Positions 10,736 through 23,488 of a stretch of DNA of 64,000 nt are shown one piece after another. The position numbers and the translations under genes were made by a program. Position 1 is the first letter of the stretch, and every line of letters starts with the position of its first letter. The DNA comes from Apostichopus japonicus (lineage: Eukaryota; Echinodermata; Holothuroidea; Aspidochirotida; Stichopodidae), in assembly GCF_037975245.1 (NCBI RefSeq), contig NC_092580.1:6486501-6550500 (forward strand), given 5' to 3'. The notes beneath the pieces are model-generated. The model saw nothing but the letters and a program-made list of their open reading frames with translations, searched no databases and was not told where the DNA came from.

Positions 10736-13700
10736 CTTACATACATCTTCTCTGTTACTGCTTTCCTCACACTTTTAGCTTTTTGCCTCTCACTGAATAA
10801 TTGACTTGTCTGGAGTGGACCCTCAAGGCTGTGTACAAAGTGTTTTAGTTTATAGAATGAATATATCCAGAAACACATTGTACAAACTTTTGGATAAACT
10901 TTTACAGCAAATGGATATTGCGCAATCCAAGAAGCTATAATCCATATCTTGCTTGAGGTAAACAATATCCTGTTTAGCAGAAAACTTCATTTTTTTGAAA
11001 AAAGTTAAATAAGTTAAAAAAAAGAAAAAAAGTTAAATAAAGTGACCACAAATGTTACAAAATTTATCGTTTCAGTGTCCTTAGTATTTAAACTAAGAGG
11101 TCATCTCATTGAAACAAAATGTTAATTAATGTCTAATCTTTCTTTGTTGACCTTCAAGTTTCATAAATTGATCATTAATTGTTAAATTTCTGTCACATTC
11201 ATATCCTTGCTTTACGTCAAACCATAAGGCAATAACAGCAATGAGCAGGAAGTAATAATAAATCAATATAAGGATATTGTCCTTGTATTTAGTTACCATA
11301 GGTCCAAATTATTTTAGCATATGCCTGTTATTTTGAATTACGGCAATCTTCTTCATTTCTTGTTTCCTTGTCTCTCCTTGAAATCAGGAATTACCTATTC
11401 CGTAATATGTCAGCTTGGCAAAAGAAAATGACATTTAGGGAATTTGGTTCAGTCAAAGACAGCATTTTCAAAGTGGCTTGAATGTTTGTATATACTTCAC
11501 TTCTCTCTTACCTATCTTCCTTCTACAAATGCACTGCTCCCCCCTCCCCACCCCTCACACATTGAGCATTAATAGTTCATTCACTTTCTGTTCCCTCTGG
11601 AATGCCTCTGTACCCCAATGAAAATGATGTTGACATGACGTCAACAACAGCAAATGGGGCAATGGTATTTTTGATCATTTATGTATAAAAACAGTGCAAA
11701 TCAAAGGATCCTAAAGCGATCTGAACTGCTGTATAATTAAAACAAAAGATGTTTGGAAGTATATTACATTGTTCCTCTCCCCTCCCCCCCCCCCACTTTC
11801 CCTCCCCCATCATATACCAGCATCATCCACCCTTAGCACTCCATGTGGTTTGGACCTTCATATTCATGATTTTCTGTTTTTTCAAAGGCAACATGAATGA
11901 CTGTATAAGTTTAGTCTTTACATGTGATGTAAAAAAACTAATATTAGAGATATTTGTATTGCAAAAATTAATCAGTTAATCTATGAACTGGCAAAGGGGT
12001 GAACTGTGGGAACTAAGTTGTATAAACATGTAAGGGGGAAATTATCACTATAAACTTCCTCATTGTATTTACAGTAATGATAAAATTTGAAAACACTCAA
12101 GATAAAACACCAAATAAAAAAGTAATGTGTGATACATAATATGGCTTCATATGTTTATCTGTCAGCTCCAGAATAACTTGGAACTGTACCACAACAAATA
12201 TAACCTTCAGTAAAATGGCAACTGATACACAGTAGTGAGGGAATTTACCGAATGTTATATGTCTCTTTCATCCCTCCCCTACCATTACTCTTTCTACCTG
12301 CCTGTTCTTTGTGAAATGAAACCAAACGTATATTAACATTCTAAGTTCATTATAACATTATAATGTGTATTTCTATAGTAAGGTTAATGAAGTCAATTTC
12401 AGGTCACTGTACAAAGTACAAACTTATTTAGATATATTCAATTGTAAACAGTTTTGATTCATCCCTGTTGTTCTGTTGGTAACTAATTGGGCTATGTATA
12501 TTTAGCTGGAAATATTTCTCTCCCCAACCACATAAAAAGATGTAATTATGTATTTTAAGCTCAGTCTATCTAGTAGCTGTTCCTGATAAAAATAGCATTG
12601 TTTTTAAGATGAAATCAAATACTTGCTGTTTCTTTCATCTGCGATGCATCATTTATCTGAAATTAGTAGATGATGGTAGGCGAGGTAGGGGATGTAGGGA
12701 TGTAGGGATGTAGGGAGGGGGAGAAGGAGGGGGAGAATAGCCCTGCAGCTACTACTGCCACTCTAGTCAAACACACATAAATGAATGCAAAATAATCTTA
12801 CAAATGGATATTTGGTTAGAGGGAGGAGGAGAGAAAGGGATTTTAGTACTACATTCACATGTACACACTTTTGACTATGTATATTTTTTTAACATTGAAG
12901 TGTATTCTTCTTTGATGTGATTGTACATAAACATCATGATATATCATTTAGATATGACTCATGTTTGTTATAGTATGGAAAGAGAAAAAATATCAAAACA
13001 GTGTAAGATAAGCAGCACAGAACATTGAATTGCATAAAGATATAAATATTTACATTTCTCAGGGTAAAGGGTACTCTCTGCCAACGTTATAGTTTGTCAC
13101 AGATCTACAAGATATTAATTTATTCCATATGCATGTGCGTGTTGGTTTATATCAGCAATGATAGCTGGAAGCAGTGTATATAAACAATGCAGTGTACATA
13201 CAATGTAAATTAGAGTCCTTGAAATGGAGAACAAATTCAAATAAATGTCTTTGAAATGTCACAGGTTTACTAGTTACTCATTGACAAGGATCTTTCTATG
13301 TGCATAACCTGTTAAAATGTTCTAGAATTTTCATATTCTTTATTTTCCAGAGAGTTGTAAGTATAGGCTATGCATAGTTAGGAATTTAATCTCTGCTCTT
13401 TTAGTTGTCAATATGCTGTACTACAAATTTCATTCTATAGACAAGATATACCTCAGGCTTCTTGGAGCTTTGTTCATATAAACCATTTAAGCTTCTAGTT
13501 TTCAGATCTTTGTCCATTCTGCATCTCCTTTTTGTACACAGTATTCAGCTAGTTCATTTAGTCTGTAAATCGGTGAATGCATGCATAGTGATTCACTTTC
13601 AGTGGAACCTTATCCCCATTGTAGCTTTACAAATAGTTGCCTGGTTTTAATAGTTACAAATATGTTAACCCAACACACTGTGTATAATAGCTATTCAGGA

Positions 13701-14294
13701 CTGCATGTTGGCAAGCATTGTATCTCCAAGGTTGTCACATACAATTCTGTTTTACAAACTGAAAGATTTCCAATTTAACTTGGAAGTTAAAGGCTTCTTT
13801 TTCAACTGTCGCCTGGCAATAAACTTATTATATCCCTTCATATGGGATTAGATGTAATGTGATTGTAAATACCAATTCTTTCTCAAATTCTTTGATGAAT
13901 ATCAGCGCCTCTCACTGAAGGTTGAATTTAATAAGGAGTGTTACATAGGTTTCTGTGCCTGGTATTCAATGATGCTCCCAGGACTACAATCAAGTTGGCT
14001 ATACATATATGGAATCCACAAGCATTTCATTTTAGATCATAAATATATATGTATTTTCCTTGATTTTAATGTTGCATCTAAGAAACTGTGTGCTATATTA
14101 AGTCCAGCCACTTTGATTTATGTTTATGGTAACTTTAAAAACAAACAACAACAAAAATAATAAAACAGTGGCATTGATATCACCAACAACTTAACAAAGA
14201 TATCTTTATATTGTTCATTAACAACACAAAAGCATTACATCTAAAGTCATCCTTTTCATATATGACATTTATATTAGAAAAACTACTAGTTAAT
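10736..14294. other. Intronic stretch without a supported gene
   Basis: AT-rich sequence. Notable only for a second TGACGTCA (11636-11643), a poly-C run near 11785-11795, and a short GATGTAGG tandem repeat followed by G-rich DNA (about 12670-12740). No splice-bordered open frame stood out. Confidence 0.55.
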
Positions 14295-14351
14295 AAACTC
14301 CTGTTTTTCTGAAAATACCAATTATTGGTATTTTCAGAAAAACAGGAGTTT
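14295..14351. repeat. Near-perfect 57-nt palindrome (28-bp arms, 1-nt centre)
   Basis: The left arm 14295-14322 and right arm 14324-14351 are exact reverse complements with a single T between them. The arms begin AAACTCCTGTTTTTCTG. Such a structure extrudes readily as a cruciform and in RNA would be a 28-bp hairpin. It could be a MITE remnant, a hairpin-RNA source, or a snap-back artefact of sequencing or assembly. Confidence 0.9.
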
Positions 14352-14734
14352 GCTGTTACCGGTCGGAATGTTTGGCATTTATATACATTTTGTTAAAACC
14401 TAATATTTTTATCAGGTTATTTCCTGGAAGCCTGGTAGTTGACATCTCCTTCTCACAGGGGAATATCCTCTGGGATCACAAATGAAATAACTTACTATGA
14501 CTTATCCCTCAAACCCTCTGTCCCTCCCTCTCCCCACACCCTCCTTGCCAGAAGTTCATTTATAGTTGGAAACTTAGTTCTGACGTTATAAAGTCAAACA
14601 CTTAATGCCAGTCCCAAAAGTCAAATTAACTTACATGTTTCAAAGTCTTTGACATTACAGTAACTTGAGATATTTACTACAATTTATGGACATTTCCTTT
14701 ACAATATCAATTAAACTACCCACAATAATCAAAA

Positions 14735-15046
14735 CTATTTTAAGGGTGGAACTGCTCTTTCTTTGGCCTTTGCATGTATTTCTGTTACTATGGCAACATT
14801 ATTTGCCCAATTGTAACATTCCCTGGTAAGTTTTAATTCATAAATATGCATTTGATCAAAAGTACATCGCCCCATTTTATCATGCGGGAGTGCCTCATGT
14901 GGGAGTGCTGAATTACAATTTTCAAAGGTTAAATATTTGATAGGGTCTGGTTGGTTGTACAGTGCTATGTTTTTGTCATCATTGTTTACCCATAATTTAA
15001 CACTTTCAATTTCCATCAAGTTTTCAAACGGACTGTCAAACGGCAT
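14735..15046 (-). other. Unrecognised 103-residue open frame
   Basis: A minus-strand frame starts at the ATG complement 15044-15046 in good context (AAAATGC). It encodes 103 residues of balanced, non-repetitive composition with a Cys at each of three spaced positions, two tryptophans (LWVNNDD, YNWANN), a near-repeat ALPHEALPHD, and the charged C-terminus AKAKERAVPPLK. I recognise no family. It could be an uncharacterised single-exon gene, a fragment of a transposon protein, or chance. The stop lies in a TTAAGGGTGGAA stretch that might be a transposon end, but I found no matching inverted end. It is better than most open frames here by composition only. Confidence 0.22.
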
Positions 15047-18000
15047 TTTTGAATTAATATTCAGATATTTCAGACATTGACCAATGATTCTGTTTTCGAT
15101 ATTTTGTTTTGTTAGCCTCTAGTACTCCCCACTCCCTCCCCATTTATCAACCCCACAAAAAAAAATACTAGTAGCACAACTTTGCGTGGACCTAATTTTT
15201 TTGCCTTAAGATGCCTCAGAATGTACCATTTCACATCTACAATTCTATTTTTTTTTATAGGGAGGAAGTACCCCCAGACCACTCTGCATGGGAGTCAGGT
15301 TCAGTGATCCCAGGGCCACAACCTCTTTGCTAGGAAATCCTGGTTCTACCCCTGCTCTGTACACTGACTGCTTAGGGACGTCAAACCGACTCTATACTAA
15401 TTAAAACAATTAGAATAGGGGTAAGACTAGTTTTCAAAGAAAATTGCTGAAGCTAATTTTTAAGTTTACTGTGGTAGCAGCTGGACATAATTATAATGGT
15501 TTCTTCAAAGTTATATCAGCTATGTTTAAGACTGTCCTTCATCCTGCTTCCATTTCCTATTTGGCTTGCTATCATGAAATTTATCTCCGGCAATTATTTT
15601 GCCCAAAGGAAATGGCCTTATAGGATGCCCACAAGGTTTCCTTGAATGGCAAAAATATAAAACGGAAGGTAGTTTGGACCAGTGCCAAGGAATTGGTTAC
15701 AAACCATTACATAAGTTGTAGGAATTTTGTAGGCATTTGGAAAAAAGAAGGATAACTACTACCTGAATGCTTTTACAAATAGTCACTTGCAGAATACTTG
15801 AAATTATACCACTTCTAAGAGTCACATGTAAATTCCTTATTGATATGCCAAACTTAAACAAAGAAGGGAAAAATTGAATTTTGGTGATTTGATTAAATTG
15901 ATTTCATTAAATTAAGCTAACTATCTGGAACAGTTTACCTCCAAATAATTAATAATATAAGCTCCTCAGTCCACTTAACTAATCGCTAATGGTTAATTGA
16001 TCATTGACAAATATCTATTACTCAAGTCAACAACAGTGTAACCAAGTGTGAAATCAAACACCATTTGTCTTCAACAATTTTGTATCATAAATGGTAATTG
16101 AGACCATTGAAGTATCTAATTTTCGTATTGCCTTTTGCATCTCTTCTGGTGAACTTACTTTCTTGATGATTTGCTAAAGTATAAGTATACTCCTGGTACT
16201 TTGGTGAAATGTCAAAAGGGGATTTTACATAGTTTGACTAATTTTGTAATTGTTTTTTCATCAAATAGCTAGTATTCTATTTTAAATCAGAACATGGAAC
16301 TTAGTGACATCAGGTTTGATATTTGATCATAACCTTTGATAAGTCTTATGATCAAACATAGTATACATTATGTTAATACCAGTGCAATGTATCTCATTGT
16401 CCAGTAAAGAATAGAAAAGCTTGATTCAAACTGTAATTCTTGTCAAATTTGATCAACTTATTGATGGAGGGATAAATATTTGGAATTATCAACCCTGCAT
16501 TATTGCATTTTATACCAGCATGGGGGCAGGTCATTTTGTATATAACTTTACTGAAGGGCATGTTTAGAGATGTTGACTGCATACCTGGTATCAGTTACTC
16601 CTCTTGCCCCTTAGGAACCAGTGAGCATAATACCATCCTAATACCTCTTAGCTGTCAGTAGTGATCATTGTCAGGGGCAGTGCCTAAACAACGGTAAAGC
16701 CGTTGACCTAAAAGTAGTTAAATGGAACTGCCAATATGGGAAAGTAGACCTCCTGGTATTTTTGTTTTTTTTATTTTTATAATTTTTTCTTTTTTTAGAT
16801 AGACAATTGCCAAACTCTTGGAGTAGCAAACTGATATATCCATTTGAGTTCATGTATTCTTCTGCTTCTCAAATGTTCAGTTTCATTTCTACTTCCATGA
16901 AAACAGACATATCACAGTTTATCTGATAAAAACAGGATAGCAATGGTATTGGTAACATCAAAACAAATGGAGTGTAAACAGGTGAAAACACAATATTGAA
17001 ATTTATATAAAACAAAAGAGTATTTGTAATATGATGTGTATTCCAGCTACTTCTGGTTTTCTAGAATGTTCTCATTCATGTCTGCTCCCGTAATGAACAT
17101 AGAAATGTTATTTAATAGCTGAAGTTTGAAAATGAATGAATTTTATTTTCTACACATTTCACTATTACATTTCACATGCACATTTCATTATGTTCAAAAC
17201 GATTTAATTTAAGCAGGGTTCTTTGAAGTCTTCATTTTTACAGTTCTGTAGTACTATACATTAGGGTAACTGCAGTAGCCATTAAATAATTAGCATATCA
17301 TATGTGTGCTGAAAAGAATTTTTATTGACTATGTAGCTGTAGTTTTTCTTTTGAAAGTGTACCTACCATAATCATATGTGAATGAAAATTCATTCTGCTA
17401 ATGATACAATTATATTTTACAACCTTGTTTGGCTAGCTTCCATCAGTTTTATTTCTTATTAAAAGCTCCAAATAACAATAGTTTAATTAACTTACACCTT
17501 AGGAAAACACTTTTTAGCAGTATTGTTCATTTTCTTTGAATTAATGTGAATGAAATTTGTCTGCAATACAAATATTGCTTTGTTTGATAAGATCTCTTTT
17601 CTTTGGATTGATTGACAAAGGAATTCACAAAAGAGTATTGACAGATTTGCAGTTTAAGGCATAAATATATCCTGTTTGACAATTATTCAATGTAAAGCAT
17701 TCTGCATGTCTTGCTGACACCATGTGTACTTGTAACTATGGGCTTATAAACTTAAATTGCACAGGTATCAATAAATAGGATTTGATACCAAGTCTTGTGT
17801 TATTTTTAAGTCCAAGCTTGGATTTCTTCTTACAAATCTATTGCCTTGGATCCTATCTGTTATTGGCACTTGTTCTATTTTGTGTGGTTTTTCCTTCTTG
17901 TAGGGGGATCCAGTATACCAATGTTTGGGGAACCAATGCAAAACAGTGGTTAACCAAAAGGTTAACCACCTTCACCATATAAATTTCCCTGGCTGGTTTC

Positions 18001-18950
18001 CTTACATTTGACTTTTATTAACCAAATATGTCAAGTGCTACGAAAATGAAACTAAGCATAAAAAATTAGGAAGAGAACAATCACAAGATCTGAGATATAT
18101 CTCCTCACATCCCTATCATTCCTTACAGAATCAGAAAATAAGATTTATGGCTAATATCAAATTATAAAAAAAAGAAGATATTCTTGAAGGCGCTTGAGAT
18201 TTGGCTGTAAATGTCAGGTGATGTTAAAAATAACTTAAAAATATGCTTGGTTATGTGATCTGATATTTATTTTTTGGAGATAGCAAGTGAGTTGATAATG
18301 TGCTTGGGAATGACAGTTGCATTTTTGGATAGATTTGTTAGATTGGCCACAATCTGGTGACGAGGGATCAGTGAAGGAAAGGAAAATTACCTGAGCACAT
18401 CAGTATCAGTGACCTTCACAGAATTACAAAATGTTAGTGGGGATTAGTTCTACATTCCTTACTGATATAGGTATGGATATAATGAAGCTCTATGGAGGGC
18501 CAGAGGCAGATTTAACATTTTATGAAGGAGGGGTGTAGCCTTAGGTTGTTAAACACATCAAATGGTGCATTTTGGGTATATATGCCCCTATACTTCCTGG
18601 ATCCACACATGAGGGCATCATGGGCTTAGAGGAGTTGTCTAATATTCCCTGTCTGAATGTAACAAAATATCCCCAGTGACTCCCATATCTCAATTAGCCC
18701 CCCCCCCCCAGGTTACACATGCCCCTAATCTGAAAAAAAATCTGTATATTGAATACACCAAAATCCCATCAGGTTTATTGAAATTGCTTGCTTAAACTTT
18801 AAAGGTTTCAAATGACGTCAAATTTTTTGGATGCAAAATTTTCTGCATTAGAATACATGCTTTATATGAAGCAAGTAATAGTTGACTTGTACACAGATCA
18901 TCTGGTAAGATTGAGGTGTACCTATATGTGTGCAAAGATAACCTGACTCT
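15047..18950. other. Intronic stretch without a supported gene
   Basis: AT-rich DNA with a poly-A run (about 15160), scattered homopolymers and a poly-C run at about 18700-18710. No exon could be supported. Confidence 0.55.
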
Positions 18951-19019
18951 CCCAGACGAAAATAATTCCTGGCTTTTAAGCAAGAGTCAAGAAAACCCCG
19001 GTTTTCCCTGGATATCCAA

Positions 19020-19375
19020 GCTTTATTCCTGCCTCAGGTAGCCAGGAAAAGCCAGGACTTTGAAAGTCCAGCCTTTTCCTGGCTTCACCCAGCCTTACAA
19101 GTCCACACTAGGCAGGAAAAGCGAGGGCAATGCTGTCCTGGCTAGGCAGGAAAAGCCAGGACTTTGAAAGTCTAGCCTTTTCCTGGCTTCACCCAGCCTA
19201 ACAAGTCCACACTAGGCAGGAAAAGCGAGGGTAATGCTGTCCTGGCTAGGCAGGAAAAGCCAGGATTTTGAAAGTCCAGCCTTTTTCCTGGCTTCACCCA
19301 GCCTCACAAGTCCACAATAGGCAGGAAACGAGAGTGGAATGCTGTCCTGGCTAGGCAGGAAAAGCCAAGCTTGCC
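19020..19375. repeat. ~104-bp tandem repeat, at least three copies
   Basis: The word GGAAAAGCCAGGACTTTGAAAG recurs in near-identical form at spacing 104 (AGGACTTTG at 19054 and 19158, AGGATTTTG at 19262). Each copy is followed by the inverted version CCTTTTCCTGGCTTC, so each unit contains a self-complementary stem. This is the left subterminal array of the element at 18951-21266. Confidence 0.8.
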
Positions 19376-19570
19376 TTTTACCCAGTATTAGCTAGTTGTA
19401 AGATGGTCAGCTCTTACATAAAGTTTTCTTTTGTACCATAGTTTTACTTGTTTATTAGTGCAGTGCTCACTGTACAGAGGGCTATACATTTGTACAGTAT
19501 ATTTGTAAGTTGTTTTGTGGTCGGGGGGGATTAAGATTTCTCTCTTCTGGGTTGCTTAGCAACTATCTTT

Positions 19571-20514
19571 GTTCTTCCTGGAAATTAGCTCTCACAGGAA
19601 AAGGGGTCTGTGTATATATATTATAGGGACAAAAGAGTTTTGTGAGGGTATATTAGCAGTTGGCCATGAGTATTGGAGCAAGACAGTTGCAAAAGAGGAG
19701 AAATATAGTTTTAATGCTGGATAGTTTGTTTTAAACCTTAATTTACAAAATCAAGTTACTGTAGTCCTTATTATTTTTTGGAAGGAGTGATATTCACCTG
19801 ACAGTCTGGCACGCGTTTTACTATAAAGGACATTATTTACTATAAAGGATATTACTTACTTAGAGGATATTATTTTACCGTAAAGGATATTCTGGGACAC
19901 CATTTGTTTAACTGACATTATTTTACTGCAAGGATACCCTGGGACACTATTGCTTATTAATTAAAGGATACTATTTTGTTGGGATTGGACATTTATCATA
20001 CAATTTATTCTGTTCAACTATACTGATGTCGTGGAAGTTGTTCTTCCTGGAAATTAGCTCTCACAGGAAAAGGGGTCTGTGCATATATATTATAGGAACA
20101 AAGGAGTTTTGTGAGGGTATAGGAAGTTAGGCAGTTGGCCATGAGTATTGGAGCAAGAGAGTTGTAAAAGAGGAGAAATATAGTTTTAAATGCTGGATAG
20201 TTTGTTTTAAACCTTAATTTACAAAATCAAGTTACATGTAGTCCTTATTATTTTATGGAAGGAGTGATATTCACCAGACAGTCTGGCATGCATTTTACTA
20301 TAAAGGACATTATTTACTATTAAGGATATTATTTACTTAGAGGATATTATTTTACCATAAAGGATATTCCAGGACACCATTTGGTTAACTGACAGTATTT
20401 TACTGAAAGGATACCCTGGGACACTATTGCTTATTAATTAAAGGATACTATTTTGTTGGGATCGGAAATTTATCATACAATTTAATCTGTTCAACTATAC
20501 TGATGTCGTGGAAG
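19571..20514. repeat. ~470-bp tandem duplication
   Basis: Unit one starts at 19571 and unit two at 20040; both begin GTTCTTCCTGGAAATTAGCT and end near TCAACTATACTGATGTCGTG (20014 and 20491). They match almost base for base with small indels. Within each unit a shorter motif of the type TAAAGGATATTATTTACT repeats several times. Confidence 0.9.
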
Positions 20515-21738
20515 ATCTGTACCTGATGTCACCAGCACGCCAACTCACCAGAACAGATTTATAAATTAAGTGTATTTACTTTAACATTTGGGTGCACCTC
20601 ACGACTCTAAGTCATTTGATTTAATTTTTTGACTGGGCCCAGATCAGCTGTATATTGTTTGTTATTCATAATTATAATTTATTTTGATCCAATCCAGTTG
20701 AGTGTTCCATTTTTATGTGTCTTGTTCTGTGTTTGGTCATCACACCAAACCCAGAGTTCTCTGATCAAGAACAAACATTTATTTTCAGTGGCTAACACCC
20801 TTACATATAATTCATGATTTTAAGTTATGAAAATTTCCTATACCACAAACACACTTAAACCTCCTATAAGCTAAAAGTAACTGCCAACTAGCCAGCAAGA
20901 TAATTTATATAGGGTAAGCATGGACACCTGGCTTTTCCTGGCTCCTCACTGATATAAACAGGGACCTGGCTTTTCCTGGGTAATCCTGGGTGTGCATACC
21001 AGGCTTTTCCTGGTTTTTCCTGGCTCTTCACTCACACACTAGAGACCTGGCTTTTCCGGGGTAAACCTGGGTTAACCATCCAGGCTTGTCCGGCCTTTAC
21101 CTGGCTCTAAATGAGTTATATAAACCAGGCTTTACCGGGCTTTTCCTGTCCGAATTACCATTTTCAAACCCAGGAATTTCCCTGGATTTCCCTGGGTTAA
21201 ATCCAGGCTTTTCCTGGCTTATATTCCAGGGAATTCCAGGGTTTTCCTGCCTTAAATTCGTCTGGGCTGCTCAGAATTGTGCAAAGAATTGACCCATCGC
21301 AAAATGGAGCTGATGTTCTTATATTTCGGTTTTGCCTGCTTTTTTGTCTTCTCATTTTCATTTCTATACACTCAGGAATTTGCACTTCCTTTATAACAGT
21401 TTGTGTTCTGACCAACTTTGTGTAGAGATGGATAGGAATTATAAGTACATCAATATTGTGTTCTGATGTTTAAACCTCCCAAAATGGAATTGTGAGAGTG
21501 ACAAGGTGAGGACTATAAATCTGGGAGAGTTTGAATTGCTTCCAATTTAGAGAGAGTCAAGTAGGTGGGAGCCTGGAGAGTGATAGGTAATGTGAAGTTA
21601 CTGATCAAGGAGGACTCTCTTCTTTTATCATCCCTTCATATTACTGCTTTCCCTTACCTATTCCCCTTTCACCCCTCCCACCTTTCCTTCCTCTTTTCCT
21701 TCATCTCTTTCATTGGGTATCCTTCATTATCCCCTTTA

Positions 21739-22080
21739 TGCCCCTTCCCATCCCCTTCATGCCCCTTCCCATCCCCTTCATGCCCCTTCCCATCCCCTTC
21801 ATGCCTCTTCCCATTACCCTCATGCCCCTTCCCATCCCCTTCAGCCCCTTCCCATTCCTTCATGCCCATTCGAGCCCCTTCCCATTCTCTTCATGCCTCT
21901 TCCCATCCCCTTCATGCCCCTTCCTATCCCCTTTATGTCCCTTCCCACTCCTTCATGCCCCTTCCCACCCCTTCATACCCCTTTCCCATCCCCTTCATGC
22001 CCCTTCCTATCCCCTTCATGCCCCTTCCTATCCCCTTCATGCCCCTTCCCATCCCCTTCATGCCCCTTCCCATCCCCTTC
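21739..22080. repeat. 21-bp minisatellite
   Basis: The unit CCCATCCCCTTCATGCCCCTT recurs about sixteen times with substitutions and a few indels. Because 21 is a multiple of three, all reading frames stay open, giving spurious Pro-rich frames (PLPIPFM repeats) on + and EGDGKGH repeats on -. The minus strand is G-rich. Confidence 0.9.
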
Positions 22081-22941
22081 TCATGTCTTCTTTACCTTCC
22101 CAATCCTTATATCAACAACCAAAAGGAACCTCTCATGTTCGGGTGAACCGAGGACAGGAGAGTTGATTGTTACATCATGGAAAATGACTTTTATACATAT
22201 GCAATAACTTTGTCACAGTTTTTTTTTTTTTTCTTAGAAGGGTTGGTCTGGTTATATAAATTTATCTAGTAGAGGGGATTTGAATGAGAGTTCAATTTTC
22301 CTCAGTATTGTCTTTTGAGGCTGAGTTAGGGATAATAATACTTCAATGTAAGATCCATTACACAAATCTGTTTTTGTTAGGTCTGTAGTATTCCTTCCAC
22401 AATGAATGGTAACCATGAGTATGTTATCTAAGCTTTGATATTTTAGAAATGATAATATTGAAAAGAAGTAATACTGTACAAAGTAAATAGGATGTACTGC
22501 AGCAAAAGTGGTTATGAAAATATGGAACAACAGCTTAGGGTCTCCTTTTTCTCACCTGTATGTTTGAGCTCAGTATACAGTACTTAGACTGACTAGAAAG
22601 ATATGGACTTGGGCAACTCTAATATTATAGAAACATACCAAGTTTATTAAGAAGTATGGTAAAGTACATTAGCTCATCAAAAGAATTCAGGAAAAAATGG
22701 AATTTTCATTGGTTGCTTAATGTCACTAAAAAAATGTTGTAGATCCCATGGACTTTCTGTACAAAATACCACTTAATTGGTTTCTATAGAATTGTTATTC
22801 TTTAAGCACTGGTTAGGGGGAGGGAAATGATGGTAGATTAAAGTAACGTATATCTTACTATACCAACTGATTGCAATGTTGTTCTAAATTGAACTGAAAT
22901 AAACAGAACAATACTAGTTCAACATTAAACTTTGATATAAA
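22081..22941. other. Intronic stretch between two satellites
   Basis: Contains a poly-T run at about 22218-22232 and otherwise ordinary AT-rich DNA. A 92-residue minus-strand open frame (22252-22530) has no recognisable motif and no convincing splice borders. Confidence 0.5.
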
Positions 22942-23488
22942 CTCTTCCCTTCCTTTCCTTTCCTTTCCCTTCCCTTCCCTTCCCTTCCCTTCCCTTCCCT
23001 TCCCTTCCCTTCCCTTCCCTTCCCTTCCCTTCCCTTCCCTTCCCTTCCCTTCCCTTCCCTTCCCTTCCCTTCCCTTCCCTTCCCTTCCCTTCCCTTCCCT
23101 TCCCTTCCCTTCCCTTCCCTTCCCTTCCCTTCCCTTCCCTTCCCTTCCCTTCCCTTCCCTTCCCTTCCCTTCCCTTCCCTTCCCTTCCCTTCCCTTCCCT
23201 TCCCTTCCCTTCCCTTCCCTTCCCTTCCCTTCCCTTCCCTTCCCTTCCCTTCCCTTCCCTTCCCTTCCCTTCCCTTCCCTTCCCTTCCCTTCCCTTCCCT
23301 TCCCTTCCCTTCCCTTCCCTTCCCTTCCCTTCCCTTCCCTTCCCTTCCCTTCCCTTCCCTTCCCTTCCCTTCCCTTCCCTCCCCTCCCCTCCCCTCCCCT
23401 CCCCTCCCCTCCCCTCCCCTCCCCTCCCCTCCCCTCCCCTCCCCTCCCCTCCCCTCCCCTCCCCTCCCCTTCCCTTCCCTTCCCTTCC
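22942..23488. repeat. Pentanucleotide satellite (TTCCC)n switching to (TCCCC)n
   Basis: About 430 bp of nearly uninterrupted TTCCC (GGGAA on the minus strand) is followed from about 23377 to 23470 by TCCCC (GGGGA) and then a few TTCCC units at the right edge; the left edge begins with TTTCC variants. Two long GREGK/GREGRG-type minus-strand frames are artefacts. The homopurine strand can form triplexes, and the GGGGA block G-quadruplexes. Array length in an assembly is often unreliable. Confidence 0.95.

Larger units (their letters stand above)
18951..21266. mobile_element. 2.3-kb terminal-inverted-repeat element with subterminal CCAGGAAAAGCCAGG repeats
   Basis: The left end, CCCAGACGAAAATAA (18951), is matched in inverted orientation by TTAAATTCGTCTGGG at the right end (to 21266); the 10-bp core CCCAGACGAA is exact. 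Both ends carry many copies of a CCAGGAAAAGCCAGG-type word. On the left these are arranged in a ~104-bp tandem unit (19020-19375), and the right end has CCTGGCTTTTCCTGG copies at about 20929-21222. The middle holds a ~470-bp tandem duplication. No transposase frame was seen, so this is likely a non-autonomous DNA transposon. A target-site duplication was not evident, so the superfamily is undetermined. Confidence 0.5.

Noticed and set aside
14741-15050. Reading 14741-15050 as a third TTAA transposon (TTAAGGGTGGAACTGCTC at one end)
   Set aside because: No inverted partner end was found within several hundred bases.
21565-22207. Three overlapping Pro-rich + strand frames and one EGDGKGH-repeat minus frame
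   Set aside because: Artefacts of a 21-bp minisatellite that is a multiple of three; no start context, splice sites or conserved domain.
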